Below, in pieces: positions 20,007-20,526 of a DNA stretch of 20,526 nucleotides (position 1 is the stretch's first letter; each line of letters begins with the position of its first letter). The position numbers and the translations under genes are program-made. The stretch comes from a virus. The stretch is from positions 1 through 20,526 of IMG/VR virus record IMGVR_UViG_3300045131_002641, one strand, 5' to 3'. The notes under the pieces were generated by a model. It was given only the letters and a program-made list of their open reading frames with translations, made no database searches and was not told the origin of the DNA.

Positions 20007-20526
20007 ATGAAAAAAATCTTGCTGTTTATGCTGTTTTTAACCGGGGCCCTTTTTGCGGCGACCTTAATCAAGCTGGACGAAGATGAGGACACTATCACAC
20101 TCGACGGGGTTGCCTCCACCTCCGATCTCGCCACCAAACTAAACACAAACGCCGTAGTCCAAACCACCGGAACCAGCACCACGGACGTAATGAGCCAGAA
20201 CGCGGTGACAGAGGCAATAGGGGTCGAAACAGAGGCTCGCATTGACGCTGATGATACACTTCGCCAGATCATAACATCCGGTCAGGCTCTCAGTTACGAG
20301 TTCTATATTTCGACAAACCGATACACAGCTGGAGAATTTGGCTACACCCCGACTAACGCGCAATATGGATTTTGTAGCGCACAAACGACGAACGTTTCCA
20401 GCTTCACCTACACATATACCGCTACGAATACCTACGGGTATGTCGCTTTCTGCACGAATCAAGTATTTTATACGAACGGAGGAGGAACCGCGTATTTCTA
20501 CGACTACGCATCTGAAAGCGTTAGCG
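20007..20526 (+). CDS. Tail fibre-like protein with signal peptide, cut by the window edge
   Basis: The first 173 residues of a longer protein; no stop is reached. Residues 1-17 (MKKILLFMLFLTGALFA) are a textbook signal peptide. Residues about 50-72 contain VQTTGTSTTDVMSQNAVTEA, a motif widespread in phage tail fibre, collar and hyaluronidase-type proteins (STTDVMSQxAVT). The later part is Tyr/Thr/Asn-rich and beta-like. The ATG at 20007 is preceded by AAGGAGCCCCC and lies 9 bp after the 99-aa gene. The fibre-like call rests on that motif; the signal peptide is an odd feature for it. Confidence 0.78.
   Translation, partial: MKKILLFMLFLTGALFAATLIKLDEDEDTITLDGVASTSDLATKLNTNAVVQTTGTSTTDVMSQNAVTEAIGVETEARIDADDTLRQIITSGQALSYEFYISTNRYTAGEFGYTPTNAQYGFCSAQTTNVSSFTYTYTATNTYGYVAFCTNQVFYTNGGGTAYFYDYASESVS

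Overview
The window is part of the genome of a tailed bacteriophage, or of a prophage, of moderately high GC content. The evidence is a compact head-assembly block on the + strand (10254 to the right end) in classical order: terminase small subunit, small genes, terminase large subunit, portal, scaffold-like protein, major capsid protein, a probable decoration protein, a capsid-proximal small protein, and then fibre-like genes. The large portal (787 aa, C-terminal coiled coil) and the P22-coat-like capsid protein suggest a podovirus-like head. The host cannot be fixed from this sequence. The last two + strand genes carry Sec-type signal peptides, which is unusual for virion genes.

From 1 to 9895 every supported gene is on the - strand. 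The standout block is 1880-5700. It encodes a protein with an N-terminal ubiquitin-like (beta-grasp) domain (4987-5700), a 70-aa protein (4448-4660), a 21-codon coupled ORF (4372-4437), an E2-like protein with a conserved Cys (3440-4375), an unrecognised 276-aa protein (2607-3437) and a ThiF/E1-like adenylating enzyme (1880-2590). The E2-unknown-E1 part is tightly packed and ends in a rho-independent terminator (1837-1870). It resembles the E2 (protein B) and ThiF pair of plasmid PRTRC cassettes, but here it sits beside phage morphogenesis genes. This is the best candidate for an undescribed system: a phage-borne ubiquitin-like conjugation pathway. Left of it lie a GIY-YIG/NUMOD3 homing endonuclease and a large unrecognised partial gene that runs off the window.

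Between 6164 and 10253 genes are sparse. Two blocks of about 460-580 bp (6178-6747 and 8175-8637) lack convincing ORFs and are dense in short perfect hairpins; they look like large structured RNAs. Region 7402-7818 holds a four-tract G-quadruplex motif, about eleven GTGAC/GTCAC motifs, an AT tract and a 12-bp inverted repeat, as in an origin, partition site or operator. Region 8997-9553 holds a four-copy 19-bp repeat, a duplicated 15-bp promoter-like box and two hairpins. Four proteins of 49-59 aa (7819-8996) were found by their ribosome-binding sites.

The left and right arms are transcribed divergently from 9896-10253. Left-arm genes share an unusual start context, an A-rich AAGGA-like site ending in ACC directly before the start codon. 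No replication protein, integrase, lysis gene or tRNA was recognised.
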